NCBI GenBank assembly: GCA_028293745.1
Contig: JAQGOF010000083.1
Span: 1 to 57,285, forward strand
Origin: Gammaproteobacteria bacterium
GTDB taxonomy: Bacteria; Pseudomonadota; Gammaproteobacteria; Steroidobacterales; Steroidobacteraceae
DNA: 57,285 bases
Direction: 5' to 3'
This document shows, piece after piece, positions 1 to 8,543 of this stretch. The position numbers and the translations under genes are program-made. Within the stretch, counting starts at the first letter, position 1; each line of letters begins with the position of its first letter. The notes beneath the pieces were generated by a model. That model did not search any database. It had not been told where the DNA came from and saw only the letters and a list, made by a program, of their open reading frames with translations.

Positions 1-2
1 CC

Positions 3-1316
3 TTCAAGCAAGGATCGCAATTCGTCAACTGGCTGGATGCGGGCGATTCGGACACCTACTGGCATCCATTCACTTTGCCGGCCGACTACGCAGACCGCAA
101 TCTGGCTCCCTACTGGCTGGAAGGTCCACGGAACCCGGTTTTCGCGCCCAGCCTGTGCTTTCAGACGGAACTGTGCAGCCGGGGTCTGGCGCCCAAACAA
201 ATCACGACGCCCGAATTCGCGGGGCTTGCGAACTATGCGTACCATCTCGACGCCGGAAAGTTCGGGCCCTTTCTGCAGAAACACTGTGTCGGCAAGCTTG
301 GTGTCACACACGTATATGACGAGATCGTGCAGGTTCAGCCCGACGGCCGCGGACACATTTCGCACCTGGTGACGAAGTCAGGAAACCTGCTCGCGGCGGA
401 CCTTTTCATTGATTGCAGCGGATTCTCCGCACTGTTGATTGGGAAGCACCTGGGGGTCCCGTTTCTCTCCAGGAAGGATGTGCTTTTCATCGACAAGGCC
501 TGGGCGGTGCAGATTCCGTCCCGCGAGGATGCTGGCCCCATTGCGTCTGCGACGATTTCCACGGCCCAGTCGTCTGGATGGGTGTGGGACATCGGTCTAA
601 CCACCCGCCGCGGCGTGGGCTACGTATTCTCCAGCAACTACGTGTCGGACGACGCCGCTCTCGAGGAATTGAAGACCTACCTGGCTGCCCGAGGGGATTT
701 GTCCCCCGGGCTGAGCTTTCGCAACATCCCCATCAATTCAGGGTATCGCCAGGAGTTCTGGGTTGGCAATTGCGTGGCGGTGGGACTTTCTGCCGGGTTC
801 CTCGAGCCACTGGAGGCTTCCGCCATTGTCATGATCGAGTTGTCGGCAAAGTCGATTGCAAACCTGCTGCCGGGCTGCGGCGGCGGCATGCAGCACGCCG
901 CACGGATATTCAACGACACGTTCCGATATCGCTGGGAACGTATTGTCGACTTCCTGAAGTTGCACTATGTGCTGAGCAGGCGGACTGACAGCGGCTTCTG
1001 GATCGATAACAGGAGCCGCGAATCCATCCCGGACAGCTTGCGGGAAGGACTGGAATTCTGGCGGCACCATTGCCCGTGGCATGAGGATTTCGCGCACCGG
1101 GAGGAGGTGTTCTCGGCGGCGAGTTACCAGTACGTGCTCTACGGGATGGGATTTCGGACCGAAATCGCGCCTTGGCTGTTGAGCGACAGTGACCGCAACC
1201 GGGCACGGGAAGCAATGAGCGAAACGGCGCGGCACGCCAAAGCGTTGGGCGCAACGTTGCCTGGCAATCGCGATTTGTTGACTCGGATACAGCGCTACGG
1301 TCTGCAGAAAATCTGA
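3..1316 (+). CDS. Tryptophan-halogenase-family flavoprotein, 5' truncated by window edge
   Basis: The reading frame is open from base 3, so the N-terminus with the FAD GxGxxG and the catalytic-lysine region lies outside the window. The visible part carries a flavoprotein segment (LFIDCSGFSALLIG) and the late-domain stretch VGLSAGFLEPLEASAIVMIE, both typical of the family. Such enzymes use FADH2 and O2 to halogenate indoles, and many uncharacterised members sit beside TonB receptors. The position of the WxWxIP signature reads GWVWDIGL, with Gly-Leu where Ile-Pro is expected at its end; this variant is common in TonB-linked homologues whose activity is unproven. I would call it halogenase-like rather than a proven halogenase. 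Confidence 0.85.
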   Translation, partial: FKQGSQFVNWLDAGDSDTYWHPFTLPADYADRNLAPYWLEGPRNPVFAPSLCFQTELCSRGLAPKQITTPEFAGLANYAYHLDAGKFGPFLQKHCVGKLGVTHVYDEIVQVQPDGRGHISHLVTKSGNLLAADLFIDCSGFSALLIGKHLGVPFLSRKDVLFIDKAWAVQIPSREDAGPIASATISTAQSSGWVWDIGLTTRRGVGYVFSSNYVSDDAALEELKTYLAARGDLSPGLSFRNIPINSGYRQEFWVGNCVAVGLSAGFLEPLEASAIVMIELSAKSIANLLPGCGGGMQHAARIFNDTFRYRWERIVDFLKLHYVLSRRTDSGFWIDNRSRESIPDSLREGLEFWRHHCPWHEDFAHREEVFSAASYQYVLYGMGFRTEIAPWLLSDSDRNRAREAMSETARHAKALGATLPGNRDLLTRIQRYGLQKI

Positions 1317-1379
1317 CAGCCTCAGCGTGGCTCGCTCCGATTCGCAGGTAGTTGCCACGTGACGGCGGAGAGAACGGCG

Positions 1380-1797
1380 ATGGTCAACGGCTCGTGTTAC
1401 TGCGGAACGGTGCGCTACGAAGTTAGCGGCCCCTTCATCGACATGGTGAACTGCCATTGCTCCATACTGTCAGCGTTGCCGGCGCTCCAAGGGTGCCGCC
1501 TACGCTACCAACATCTTCTACAAGGCGAGCCAATTCCGGTGGACGCGGGGCGAGGAGCTTGCGGTGCAGTACAAGCTTCCAGCGGCGAAGTTCTCAACTA
1601 GTGCGTTTTGCTTGCAGTGTGGTGCCGTCATGCCGCGTGTTTCGCAGGAGCGCGACGTTGCGGTAATTGCCGCGGGCAGCCTGGATACGGATCCGCCTCT
1701 GCGTTCGCAGCGGCACATTTTCACGACCTACAAGGCGTCGTGGTTCGAGATCACCGACTCTGCACAGCAGTTCCCGGAAGGCCCTCCGTCTCTCTAG
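1380..1797 (+). pseudogene. GFA/CENP-V family protein, frameshifted
   Basis: Begins at ATG 1380 behind a GGCGGAGAG-like ribosome site and reads GSCYCGTVRYEV, the N-terminal zinc motif of the glutathione-dependent formaldehyde-activating (GFA) fold. The frame breaks at about 1467: ignoring one C there restores CHCSICQRCRRSKGAAYATN and then AFCLQCGAVMPRVSQERD in a different frame, ending ITDSAQQFPEGPPSL at 1797. All zinc cysteines are present if the shift is corrected. One extra base explains everything, so this is either a recent inactivation or a sequencing error. The family probably binds thiol conjugates, but most members have no known substrate. Confidence 0.8.
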
Positions 1798-1803
1798 CGG
1801 GCC

Positions 1804-1866
1804 TCAGGGCAAAAGCTCCTTCAACACGGCGATGAACGCGCGCAGGCCTGGCGGCACACGCCGCGA
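1804..1866 (-). pseudogene. C-terminal tail of a LysR-type regulator
   Basis: On the minus strand a short frame reads RVPPGLRAFIAVLKELLP followed by a stop. This is the usual last helix of LysR effector domains (PPRLRAFIDFL-like). An in-frame stop lies just upstream, so only about 20 codons survive. It sits between the broken GFA gene and the DUF2384 gene. The rest of the regulator has been lost. Confidence 0.5.
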
Positions 1867-1951
1867 TCAACCCCGCATGATCGAGCGTAAGTGGCCGGCC
1901 GCCGGCAAATGGCATTAGAATTGCTCCGAAATTGCATTAAGGTACTCCGCA

Positions 1952-2245
1952 GTGACACCGAACATTATCGAAATCCCGGATGCGGCCACGTCGGATCGCT
2001 CGGTGCGCCTGGCGCGCATTCTGGCTCTCGCCGTACCCGTGTTGGAGAGTCGCGCGAACGCGATAGCGTGGCTCCGTGAGCCTAACGATGCGCTAGGTGG
2101 TCGTTCTCCACTGGAGGCCGTTGCTAGCGACCAGGGTGCGGAGAGGGTTTCGAACATGCTCTATCAGATGGGTTATTGCCGCCACCCCGGCGGACCGGAC
2201 CCTGTTATCGTCGCTCCTGCGGAACTTGTGGAGGTGAACGAATGA
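1952..2245 (+). CDS. DUF2384 (Xre/MbcA/ParS toxin-binding) antitoxin-like protein
   Basis: A 97-residue protein from a GTG start. Residues about 35-75 (ANAIAWLREPNDALGGRSPL and then GAERVSNMLYQMGY) match the C-terminal toxin-binding domain of Xre/MbcA/ParS antitoxins, which normally block a RES-domain NAD-degrading toxin. Two things are odd. The N-terminal helix-turn-helix region of full-length members is largely missing, and no RES toxin follows. Instead the stop overlaps the pirin start by four bases (ATGA), which suggests translational coupling. It may be a truncated remnant placed in front of pirin, or a toxin-less regulatory fragment. Confidence 0.65.
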   Translation: MTPNIIEIPDAATSDRSVRLARILALAVPVLESRANAIAWLREPNDALGGRSPLEAVASDQGAERVSNMLYQMGYCRHPGGPDPVIVAPAELVEVNE

Positions 2246-3135
2246 TCGAACTGGTGATCGATCAGAGGCGGCGCGACCTCGGCGGCTTCGAGGTCGGGCG
2301 CGTCCTGCCGTTTGCGAAGCGGCGCATGGTGGGCCCGTTCATTTTTTTCGATCACATGGGGCCGGCAGACCTGCCAAAGGGCTTACCTCGTGAAGCTGAT
2401 GTCCGCCCCCATCCGCATATCGGGCTCTCTACCGTCACCTATCTCTTCGCCGGGGAGATCATGCATCGCGACTCAACTGGCGTGGAGCAGGCGATCCGCC
2501 CAGGCGAGATGAACTGGATGATCGCCGGTAGGGGCATCACGCACTCGGAACGCTTCGAGCGGGCGCGCCGCGAGGGTGGCCCCATGCACGGGATCCAGTC
2601 GTGGGTCGCACTACCCGACCGCGAGGAAGAAGTTGCGCCTGCATTCTCGCATCACGAGAGCGATGATCTGCCGGTATATCGTGATGGCGGTGTCTGGCTG
2701 CGGCTTCTTGCAGGCGAGGCATTCGGGCTGCGTGCAGCAGTGAAAACGCACTCGCCGTTGTTCTATGGGCATGTCGCGTTGGAATCCGGCGCGCGTGTTT
2801 CGATGCCACGCGAACATGCAGAACGCGCGGCCTATCTGGTTTCTGGTGCGGTGGAAGCGGACGGGACTGCCATCACGGCAACACAGATGGCGGTGTTCGG
2901 GAGCGGCACTGAGGCAATAGTGCGTGCAACGGCGCCGAGCGTATTGATGTTGCTGGGCGGCGCGCCGGTTGGTGAGCGCTTCATCGAATGGAATTTCGTG
3001 TCGTCCTCCAAGGAGCGCATCGCTCAGGCGAAAGCGGATTGGCGCGCCGGGCGCATGAAATTGCCGGATCTGGATAACACGGAGTTCACGCCGTTACCAC
3101 CAGATCCGTTGCCGGCTGCGGGGGCGATGTCATAG
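2242..3135 (+). CDS. Pirin family protein
   Basis: A 297-residue bicupin. The metal ligands typical of pirin are visible as H57 and H59 (RPHPHIGLSTVTYLF) with H101 and E103 (GRGITHSE), followed by a C-terminal pirin domain (about residues 165-275). Pirins are cytoplasmic Fe-binding cupins; some act as quercetinases or redox-sensing co-regulators, but the role here is not known. ATG 2242 was chosen because it overlaps the upstream stop and follows GAGGTGAAC. The length is normal for the family and the protein looks intact. Confidence 0.9.
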   Translation: MIELVIDQRRRDLGGFEVGRVLPFAKRRMVGPFIFFDHMGPADLPKGLPREADVRPHPHIGLSTVTYLFAGEIMHRDSTGVEQAIRPGEMNWMIAGRGITHSERFERARREGGPMHGIQSWVALPDREEEVAPAFSHHESDDLPVYRDGGVWLRLLAGEAFGLRAAVKTHSPLFYGHVALESGARVSMPREHAERAAYLVSGAVEADGTAITATQMAVFGSGTEAIVRATAPSVLMLLGGAPVGERFIEWNFVSSSKERIAQAKADWRAGRMKLPDLDNTEFTPLPPDPLPAAGAMS

Positions 3136-3138
3136 GGT

Positions 3139-3438
3139 TCACTTCGCTGTGCTTGCCAACTCCCACAGGAGGGCCCGCACCAATGGCGAGGCGGTGAGCG
3201 CGCCCCGCGTCAGCGCATGGACGCGCCGGCTGAGCGGAGCACCGCCAGGCGTGCGGACCACCACAGCCTCGGCGCTCGGGAAACGGAGGCCCAACGCCGG
3301 CGCGAATCCCACGCCGAGACCTGCCGCAACCAGCTGTGAAACCGCCGACGAGGTCAGGCCGAGGGCTGCGGCGACCGCAGTCATAGTGCCGCGATGGGCG
3401 AGCTCTCGGAGCAGGCGGAGGCGAGCGAGATCGAACAT
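3139..3438 (-). pseudogene. LysR-type regulator with large internal in-frame deletion
   Basis: The 99-residue product begins as an ordinary LysR winged helix (MFDLARLRLLRELAHRGTMT, then AAALGLTSSAVSQ). After residue 35 it jumps straight to the far end of a LysR effector domain (LVAAGLGVGFAPALGLRF, PLSRRVHALTR). Some 190-200 residues are missing compared with a typical member of about 300, including the recognition-helix end, linker and ligand pocket. The reading frame survives the junction, so a short peptide could be made, but it cannot be a working regulator. The joint lies at a CAGCTGG-like sequence that could occur in both parent segments. Confidence 0.8.
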
Positions 3439-3533
3439 TAAGCGAATCTTACAATGATCGTAAGTTTAGTGAAGTAGACCTGCACAACGGGCACCAGTAA
3501 AAGTGGATTTGAGGCCAGGCAGGAGAGGCGTAT

Positions 3534-3737
3534 ATGGTTGAGCCGCAACTGATTCCCGCGGGACACGGCGCGGGGCTACGGCTAAAGCGTGGAGAGCAGC
3601 TGCGCGCCGAGATGGACCTCGCGATCGCGCTGTCGTCCTGTCCTGCTTCGACCTGCAACGGCGGTGCGCCGATCAAGCCGCTCGCCTTCGAAAGTCTCAG
3701 TGAAGAATGTGAGCACAATCGAGCGAAACGCACATGA
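3534..3737 (+). pseudogene. DUF1989 (urea-carboxylase-associated) protein with internal deletion
   Basis: The N-terminus MVEPQLIPAGHGAGLRLKRG resembles the start of DUF1989 proteins (IPARxGxAxRLxxGQ). The rest, LRAEMDLAIALSSCPASTCN, resembles their C-terminal Cys motif (LRAEMDLxVALSxCPQ). About 130 central residues are absent and the two ends are joined in frame. DUF1989 genes accompany urea or guanidine breakdown, which fits the ureohydrolase directly downstream. The stop overlaps that gene's start by four bases (ATGA), so the pair was an operon. Confidence 0.65.
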
Positions 3738-4540
3738 TCAAGCTTTCTGTCCTCGGGATACCTCACGACGACAACTCGTCGTTCATGAGGGGTGCCGCTG
3801 AAGCGCCGGATCTGATCCGCCGCGAATTGCACTGCGACGCGTATAGCATGTGGAGTGAAACGGGCGTCGACTTGAGTGTTGCGGGCAGACTCATGGACCA
3901 CGGGGACATCAAGTTTGATAGTGCCGCTGATCCGTGGGATGTCATCGAGCAGAATGTGGGGCGCGTGATGGAGTCAGGTGATCCATTGATCTGCCTCGGC
4001 GGCGATCATGCCATCACTCATCCGATCATGCGCGCAGTACGTCGACGTCACCCCAACCTGACTATCCTCCATATCGACGCGCACGCCGATATTTACCATG
4101 CTTACCAGGGTAACCTGCGATCCCACGCCTCGCCCTTTGCCCGGATCATGGAAGAGCGCCTTGCGGATCGGTTGATTCAGGTGGGACTTCGCACCGTCAA
4201 CGATCATCATCGTGAGCAGTTCAAGCGTTTCGGTGTCGAAGTCGTAGAGGCGGCCCGCTGGCGCGAGAATCTCCGGCTCGATGTAACGACGCCCGTATAT
4301 ATTTCAATGGATATGGACGCGCTGGACCCGGCCTGCGCGCCCGGCGTGTCGCATAGGGAGCCGGGTGGCCTGACCACCCGCCAGGTGATCGACTTGATTC
4401 ACACCCTCGATCAGCCAGTCGTGGCCGCTGACATCGTTGAATATAACCCGCGATGCGACATCTCCAATCTGACCGCGACAGTGGCTGCCAAGCTGTTGAA
4501 GGAAATTGGCGGGATGATGGTGAAGACGACCCGCACATGA
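3734..4540 (+). CDS. Ureohydrolase (agmatinase/arginase family)
   Basis: 268 residues with the full binuclear manganese site: H92 in GGDH, D115, H117 and D119 in IDAHADIY, and D193 and D195 in SMDMDALDPACAPG. These enzymes hydrolyse guanidino groups to urea; substrates include arginine, agmatine, guanidinobutyrate and guanidine itself, and the sequence alone does not settle which. Its start overlaps the DUF1989 remnant, a family often linked to urea or guanidine degradation, so a nitrogen-salvage role is likely. The length is slightly short but no motif is missing. Confidence 0.9.
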   Translation: MIKLSVLGIPHDDNSSFMRGAAEAPDLIRRELHCDAYSMWSETGVDLSVAGRLMDHGDIKFDSAADPWDVIEQNVGRVMESGDPLICLGGDHAITHPIMRAVRRRHPNLTILHIDAHADIYHAYQGNLRSHASPFARIMEERLADRLIQVGLRTVNDHHREQFKRFGVEVVEAARWRENLRLDVTTPVYISMDMDALDPACAPGVSHREPGGLTTRQVIDLIHTLDQPVVAADIVEYNPRCDISNLTATVAAKLLKEIGGMMVKTTRT

Positions 4541-4558
4541 GGCCGGTGCAGGGCAACG

Positions 4559-5338
4559 TCACTTGGCAAGGTGGATGTCTAAGCCAGATCGCGCAGCGCT
4601 CAAGCCCGGCTTGAGCTCGCATGAGGGAATGTCGTAATCACCACCGTTCTGCATGCGGTACGGGATTGGATCGGTTTCCCAGAGCGCATCCAGCCGCGCG
4701 CCGAGCTCGAACAGCGTCTGTCGATAATGCGACTCGTCCATGTACCCTGTTTGATAGACCACGAAGGAGGGAAGGACGTCAAACCCGGGGTAGTAAAGAA
4801 CACCGTGATTGATCGGAAACAGCAGATCGTCGATTCTTCCGTTAATGCCGCGTTCGGAGTAGTGCGCCGCCCAGCCGCCGGTGGTGACTACCAGCATGGC
4901 GCGCTTTCCTTTGAATGTGCCCTCGCCAAAGCGGTCACCCCATTTTCGAAGTGAGTGCTCGCCAACGCCGTAGCCAAATCCATAGGCGTAGACGCGGTCA
5001 ATCCACCCCTTGAGGATGGCGGGCATCGTGTACCACCACATCGGGAACTGCAGAATCAACACATCGGCCTGCCGGAGCTTGTCCTGCTCGGCAGCGATAT
5101 CGGGCGTCTGGGTGGCTGTCTCGTAGGCATGCTTTGATGCGGCTTCGGGATCGAGTGGTTCGTTGGGGTCCCGATCGAGGAAATCCGCAGCGTCAAACGT
5201 TGGTTTCCAGCGCATTGCATACAGGTCTGACAGTTGCACGTCATGACCTGCGCGCCGCAGCCGCTCAACGGCGAAATCGCGAAGCGCGCCGTTGAGCGAT
5301 TTCGGCTCCGGATGGGCATACACAATCAATACATTCAT
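4559..5338 (-). CDS. NAD(P)H quinone oxidoreductase, flavodoxin-2 fold
   Basis: 259 residues starting MNVLIVYAHPEPKSLNGALR, the FMN/FAD phosphate loop of NQO1/MdaB-like reductases. Also visible are LQFPMWWYTMPAILKGWIDR at the dimer and active site and the VVTTGGWAAHYSERG segment. Such enzymes carry out two-electron reduction of quinones or electrophiles in the cytoplasm. ATG 5338 fits the first beta strand; the open frame continues upstream but into the operator. It is divergent from a LysR regulator across about 100 bp that holds a clean inverted repeat, so it is probably the regulator's target. Confidence 0.9.
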   Translation of the reverse strand: MNVLIVYAHPEPKSLNGALRDFAVERLRRAGHDVQLSDLYAMRWKPTFDAADFLDRDPNEPLDPEAASKHAYETATQTPDIAAEQDKLRQADVLILQFPMWWYTMPAILKGWIDRVYAYGFGYGVGEHSLRKWGDRFGEGTFKGKRAMLVVTTGGWAAHYSERGINGRIDDLLFPINHGVLYYPGFDVLPSFVVYQTGYMDESHYRQTLFELGARLDALWETDPIPYRMQNGGDYDIPSCELKPGLSAARSGLDIHLAK

Positions 5339-5397
5339 GGGGGCTCGCTTCCGGAGAACTGAACGCCAGGTCCAACTGGTCGCAGCGTACCGATCTG

Positions 5398-5433
5398 GGG
5401 TGTATAGTGGAAATGAATAGTGTCTATACACCC
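5398..5433. promoter_or_regulatory. Inverted-repeat operator between quinone reductase and LysR
   Basis: GGGTGTATAG (5398-5407) and CTATACACCC (5424-5433) form a perfect 10-bp inverted repeat with a 16-bp spacer. A further TATAG half-motif follows at 5434-5438. TATAG-N-CTATA symmetry is what LysR proteins bind. The site lies between two divergent starts and ends 8 bp before the LysR ATG, so it could serve both genes and allow autorepression. Confidence 0.65.
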
Positions 5434-5440
5434 TATAGTC

Positions 5441-6346
5441 ATGGACAATCTGCGCAGGATCGATCTCAACCTGCTCGTGACGCTCGAAGCGCTTCTGACC
5501 GAACGGAATGTCACGCGCGCAGCCCGGCGCTTGCACCTGAGCCAGCCCTCGGTCAGTGTCCAGCTTCGCAAGCTGCGACATATTTTTGCGGATCCCTTGC
5601 TGTCTCCCGCGCCCGGCGGGATGTTCCCGACGACACGCGGCCAGTCATTGTTGCAGCCGTTACGGACAGCGCTTGCCGACATGGGCCGTGTGTTGGAGCC
5701 GCGGCCACGGTTTGATCCGTCAACCGCGGGGACTACGTGGCAAATCGCAGCGGCTGACTACGCTGAGTATGCGATCCTGCTGCCGTTGCTTGCTCACGTG
5801 AGAGAAGCCGCACCCGGCGTGCGCATAGCGGTCCGCGAAGCGGCTCATTCGCGGATGATCAGGCAACTGGAGGGCGGCGCGATTGATCTCGGACTTCTCG
5901 CTCTCGAAGCCGCCCCAGAACACCTGCACAGCCGCGTTCTGTTCAAGGAGCATTACGTCCTCGTCGCGCGCAAACGACATCCCGCCCTCAAGCGTAAACT
6001 CACACTCGACACGCTCTGTCAGCTCGAGTATGTGATCGTTTCACCGGAAGGCGGTGGATTCAGAGGCATCACGGACACCATACTCGAGAGCCGCGGGCGC
6101 AAGCGGCGGGTCGTGCTTTCCGTGCCGCACTTTCTTTTTGTTCCGGAGGTTGTGGCACGAACAGATCTCGTCGCCATGCTTCCTGCCCGACTCCTGCAGG
6201 ATCGTGCCGATAACAACATTCAGATTATCGCGCCACCGGTGTCCATTCCGTCGTACGAGATGGCGATGATCTGGCACGAGCGCTCACATCTTGATCCCGC
6301 ACATACGTGGTTGCGGGAACAGGTCTGTCGCACTGTGACCAGCTGA
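5441..6346 (+). CDS. LysR family transcriptional regulator
   Basis: 301 residues from ATG 5441. Residues 1-60 (MDNLRRIDLNLLVTLEALLT, RAARRLHLSQPSVSVQLRKL) form the winged helix. The remainder is a NodD/PnbR-like effector domain ending with a helix typical of the family. The GTG 21 bases earlier is in frame but lies inside the palindrome, so ATG 5441 is preferred. Its divergent neighbour is a quinone reductase, suggesting it senses a quinone, nitro or phenolic compound and controls detoxification. It is intact, in contrast to the two LysR remnants upstream. Confidence 0.9.
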   Translation: MDNLRRIDLNLLVTLEALLTERNVTRAARRLHLSQPSVSVQLRKLRHIFADPLLSPAPGGMFPTTRGQSLLQPLRTALADMGRVLEPRPRFDPSTAGTTWQIAAADYAEYAILLPLLAHVREAAPGVRIAVREAAHSRMIRQLEGGAIDLGLLALEAAPEHLHSRVLFKEHYVLVARKRHPALKRKLTLDTLCQLEYVIVSPEGGGFRGITDTILESRGRKRRVVLSVPHFLFVPEVVARTDLVAMLPARLLQDRADNNIQIIAPPVSIPSYEMAMIWHERSHLDPAHTWLREQVCRTVTS

Positions 6347-6398
6347 TTCGGGGGAGATACGCTCAGGCCCAGGCGGCAGCGTGAGCGAGGAGTATTTC

Positions 6399-6605
6399 TT
6401 ATTCCAGCGTGAATCCCAGGTCGAGCGTGACTTGCCAGTAGTCAATTTTCCCGTTGTCGATATTTCCACGCATCTCGACGACCTTGAACCAGCGCATGTT
6501 GTGCACGGTCTTGGAGGCTTTTTCGATTGCAAGGCGAATGGCGTCCTCCGGTCCCTTGTGCGATGAGCCAGTGATTTCAACCGTTTTATAAACGTGCTCG
6601 TTCAT
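6399..6605 (-). CDS. Dodecin family flavin-binding protein
   Basis: 68 residues: MNEHVYKTVEITGSSHKGPE, the helix AIRLAIEKASKTVHNMRWF, then VVEMRGNIDNGKIDYWQVTL. This is the entire beta-alpha-beta-beta dodecin fold, with the tryptophan at the flavin-stacking position (MRWF). Dodecins assemble into dodecamers that store or buffer riboflavin, FMN or FAD. The length and ends are normal. It is monocistronic and divergent from the phosphatase-fold gene. Confidence 0.93.
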   Translation of the reverse strand: MNEHVYKTVEITGSSHKGPEDAIRLAIEKASKTVHNMRWFKVVEMRGNIDNGKIDYWQVTLDLGFTLE

Positions 6606-6695
6606 GGCTGTGCTCCCAGTGGGGTTCCCGGAGGGCAGCAGTGTACGCCGCGTGAGGATAGCTAGCAGCGATGGCCGTTTCGGCTAAGCTTCGCC

Positions 6696-6709
6696 AGCTT
6701 GATCAAGCT
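6696..6709. promoter_or_regulatory. 14-bp perfect palindrome AGCTTGATCAAGCT
   Basis: The palindrome lies between the divergent dodecin gene and the secreted phosphatase gene. A small operator is possible, but no regulator gene is adjacent, and a single 14-bp palindrome in a window of this size is weak evidence. Confidence 0.3.
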
Positions 6710-6854
6710 TGGGCGCAGCGTTGCGGGCGACTAAGGTCGATTTATTGAGCGGCTTGAAAGGTTCGCGAAAGGCTCCCGCCATGATATGGAAAACAAGGGC
6801 GCTTACCGTGGCGTCGCGAAAAAGAATTCCATTCGCGTCCTTCGGAGGTGCTCA

Positions 6855-8543
6855 GTGTCTATTCATATCAAAATTGCTGCTGCAATGGTCCTTGGCGTTT
6901 CGGCATGCGCTGCCTCGCTAGCGCTGGCCGACGATGATCGGGACCACGAGCACAGCCGTCACGTACTCCTGATCAGTATCGACGGCATGCATGCGCTGGA
7001 TTTCCAGAATTGCGTTGCTTCCAACACCTGTCCGAATCTGAAGGCCTTGGGTGCGACCGGCGTGAACTACACGCGAACTTCCACCTCGAAGCCTTCTGAC
7101 TCGTTCCCCGGATTGATGGCGATTGTCACGGGCGGCACCCCGAAGCTGGTCGGTGCTTATTATGACGTGGCCTACGACCGGGTGCTTGCGCCGCCTGCGG
7201 CCGATACCGGCAACGGCGTTCTGCATGGAACCTGCATCGCGGGCCAGCCGAACGGAACCCGCACCGAATACGAAGAAGGCAATGAGATCGATCAGACGCA
7301 ACTCAACGGCGGTTCGCCCGCTTACAGTAAGATCGACGGCGGCATCAAATCCATCGATCCGGCTAAGCTGGTGCGTGACCCGTTCAAGGGCTGCGCGCCT
7401 GTGTACTCGTGGAACTTCATTCGGGCGAACACAATCTTCGGCGTCATTCACCACGCGGGCGGGTATACAGCGTGGTCGGACAAGCACGCCGCCTATGCCG
7501 CGGTCTCCGGACCGACGGGTACTGCGCAGCCCAGCAACCTCGATGATTACTATTCACCGGAAGTCAATTCCAATGCGATTGCGCTGCCAGGCGTGAAGAC
7601 CGCGGCCGGCCTCGATTGCGCCAAGGTGAACATCAATGGCGGCGATTGGACCACGGACTTCGACAACATCAAGTGCTACGACCAGCTCAAGGTCAATGCC
7701 GTGCTCAACTGGATCAACGGCAAGACGCACCTGGGCGGCGCGGGCAGCGGGTTGGTCCCGAAGATATTCGGCATGAATTTTCAGGCCGTGAGTGTTGGAC
7801 AGAAACTGATTGAGAATGGCGTGAAGGGAGGCTACACGGATGCGGCCGGTACGCCGACGCCCACCATGCTCGGCGAAATCAAGTTCGTGGACGGTGCGAT
7901 CGGGCAGTTCGTAGATGAGCTGAAGGCAAAAGATCTGTACGAGTCAACGACGATCATCATCACCGCGAAGCATGGCCAGTCGCCGGTGGATACGCATCGA
8001 TTCTTCCCGATCCCGGGCCACGGCGGCGCGAACGGAACGGCGCCATCCAGTGTGCTGGGCCTGGCGTTCCTGCCGGATTCCGAGCTGAATCAGATCGGGC
8101 CGACCGAGGACGACATCTCGCTGTTGTGGCTGCGCCCGGGCACGAGCACCCTGGACGCCGTCAACCTGTTGGAAACCAACGCAACCACGGCGGGCATCGG
8201 CCAGATTCTGTACGGCCCATCGCTCGAAACCATCTTCAACGCACCGGGATTGCCGTCGCAGGGCGGTGACCCGCGCACGCCCGACATCATCGTGCTCCCC
8301 AATGTTGGGGTGGTGTATACCGGCAGCACGAAGAAACAGGCAGAGCACGGCGGTTTTGCCCACGATGACACGAATGTGATGCTACTCGTAGCGAATCCGT
8401 CCATCCGGGCGCGGTCCATCACGAGCTTCGTCGAGACGACGCAGGTTGCTCCGACGATCCTCAAGGTCCTCGGACTCGATCCTCGCAGCCTGGATGCGGT
8501 GCGGAAGGAAGGCACGCCAGTATTGCCCGGTTTCGAAGACTGA
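6855..8543 (+). CDS. Exported alkaline-phosphatase-fold phosphodiesterase/nucleotide pyrophosphatase family protein
   Basis: 562 residues from GTG 6855, which follows GGAGGTG at ideal spacing. An in-frame ATG at 6786 has no ribosome site and would spoil the signal peptide. The N-terminus (IKIAAAMVLGVSACAASLAL, then ADDD) is a Sec signal. Mature motifs include HVLLISIDGMHALDF (first metal site), TSTSKPSDSFPGLMAIVTGG (nucleophile region), TIIITAKHGQSPVDTHRF and KKQAEHGGFAHDDTNV (later metal ligands). The protein probably hydrolyses phosphate mono- or diesters in the periplasm; the substrate is unknown. It looks complete. Confidence 0.85.
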   Translation: MSIHIKIAAAMVLGVSACAASLALADDDRDHEHSRHVLLISIDGMHALDFQNCVASNTCPNLKALGATGVNYTRTSTSKPSDSFPGLMAIVTGGTPKLVGAYYDVAYDRVLAPPAADTGNGVLHGTCIAGQPNGTRTEYEEGNEIDQTQLNGGSPAYSKIDGGIKSIDPAKLVRDPFKGCAPVYSWNFIRANTIFGVIHHAGGYTAWSDKHAAYAAVSGPTGTAQPSNLDDYYSPEVNSNAIALPGVKTAAGLDCAKVNINGGDWTTDFDNIKCYDQLKVNAVLNWINGKTHLGGAGSGLVPKIFGMNFQAVSVGQKLIENGVKGGYTDAAGTPTPTMLGEIKFVDGAIGQFVDELKAKDLYESTTIIITAKHGQSPVDTHRFFPIPGHGGANGTAPSSVLGLAFLPDSELNQIGPTEDDISLLWLRPGTSTLDAVNLLETNATTAGIGQILYGPSLETIFNAPGLPSQGGDPRTPDIIVLPNVGVVYTGSTKKQAEHGGFAHDDTNVMLLVANPSIRARSITSFVETTQVAPTILKVLGLDPRSLDAVRKEGTPVLPGFED

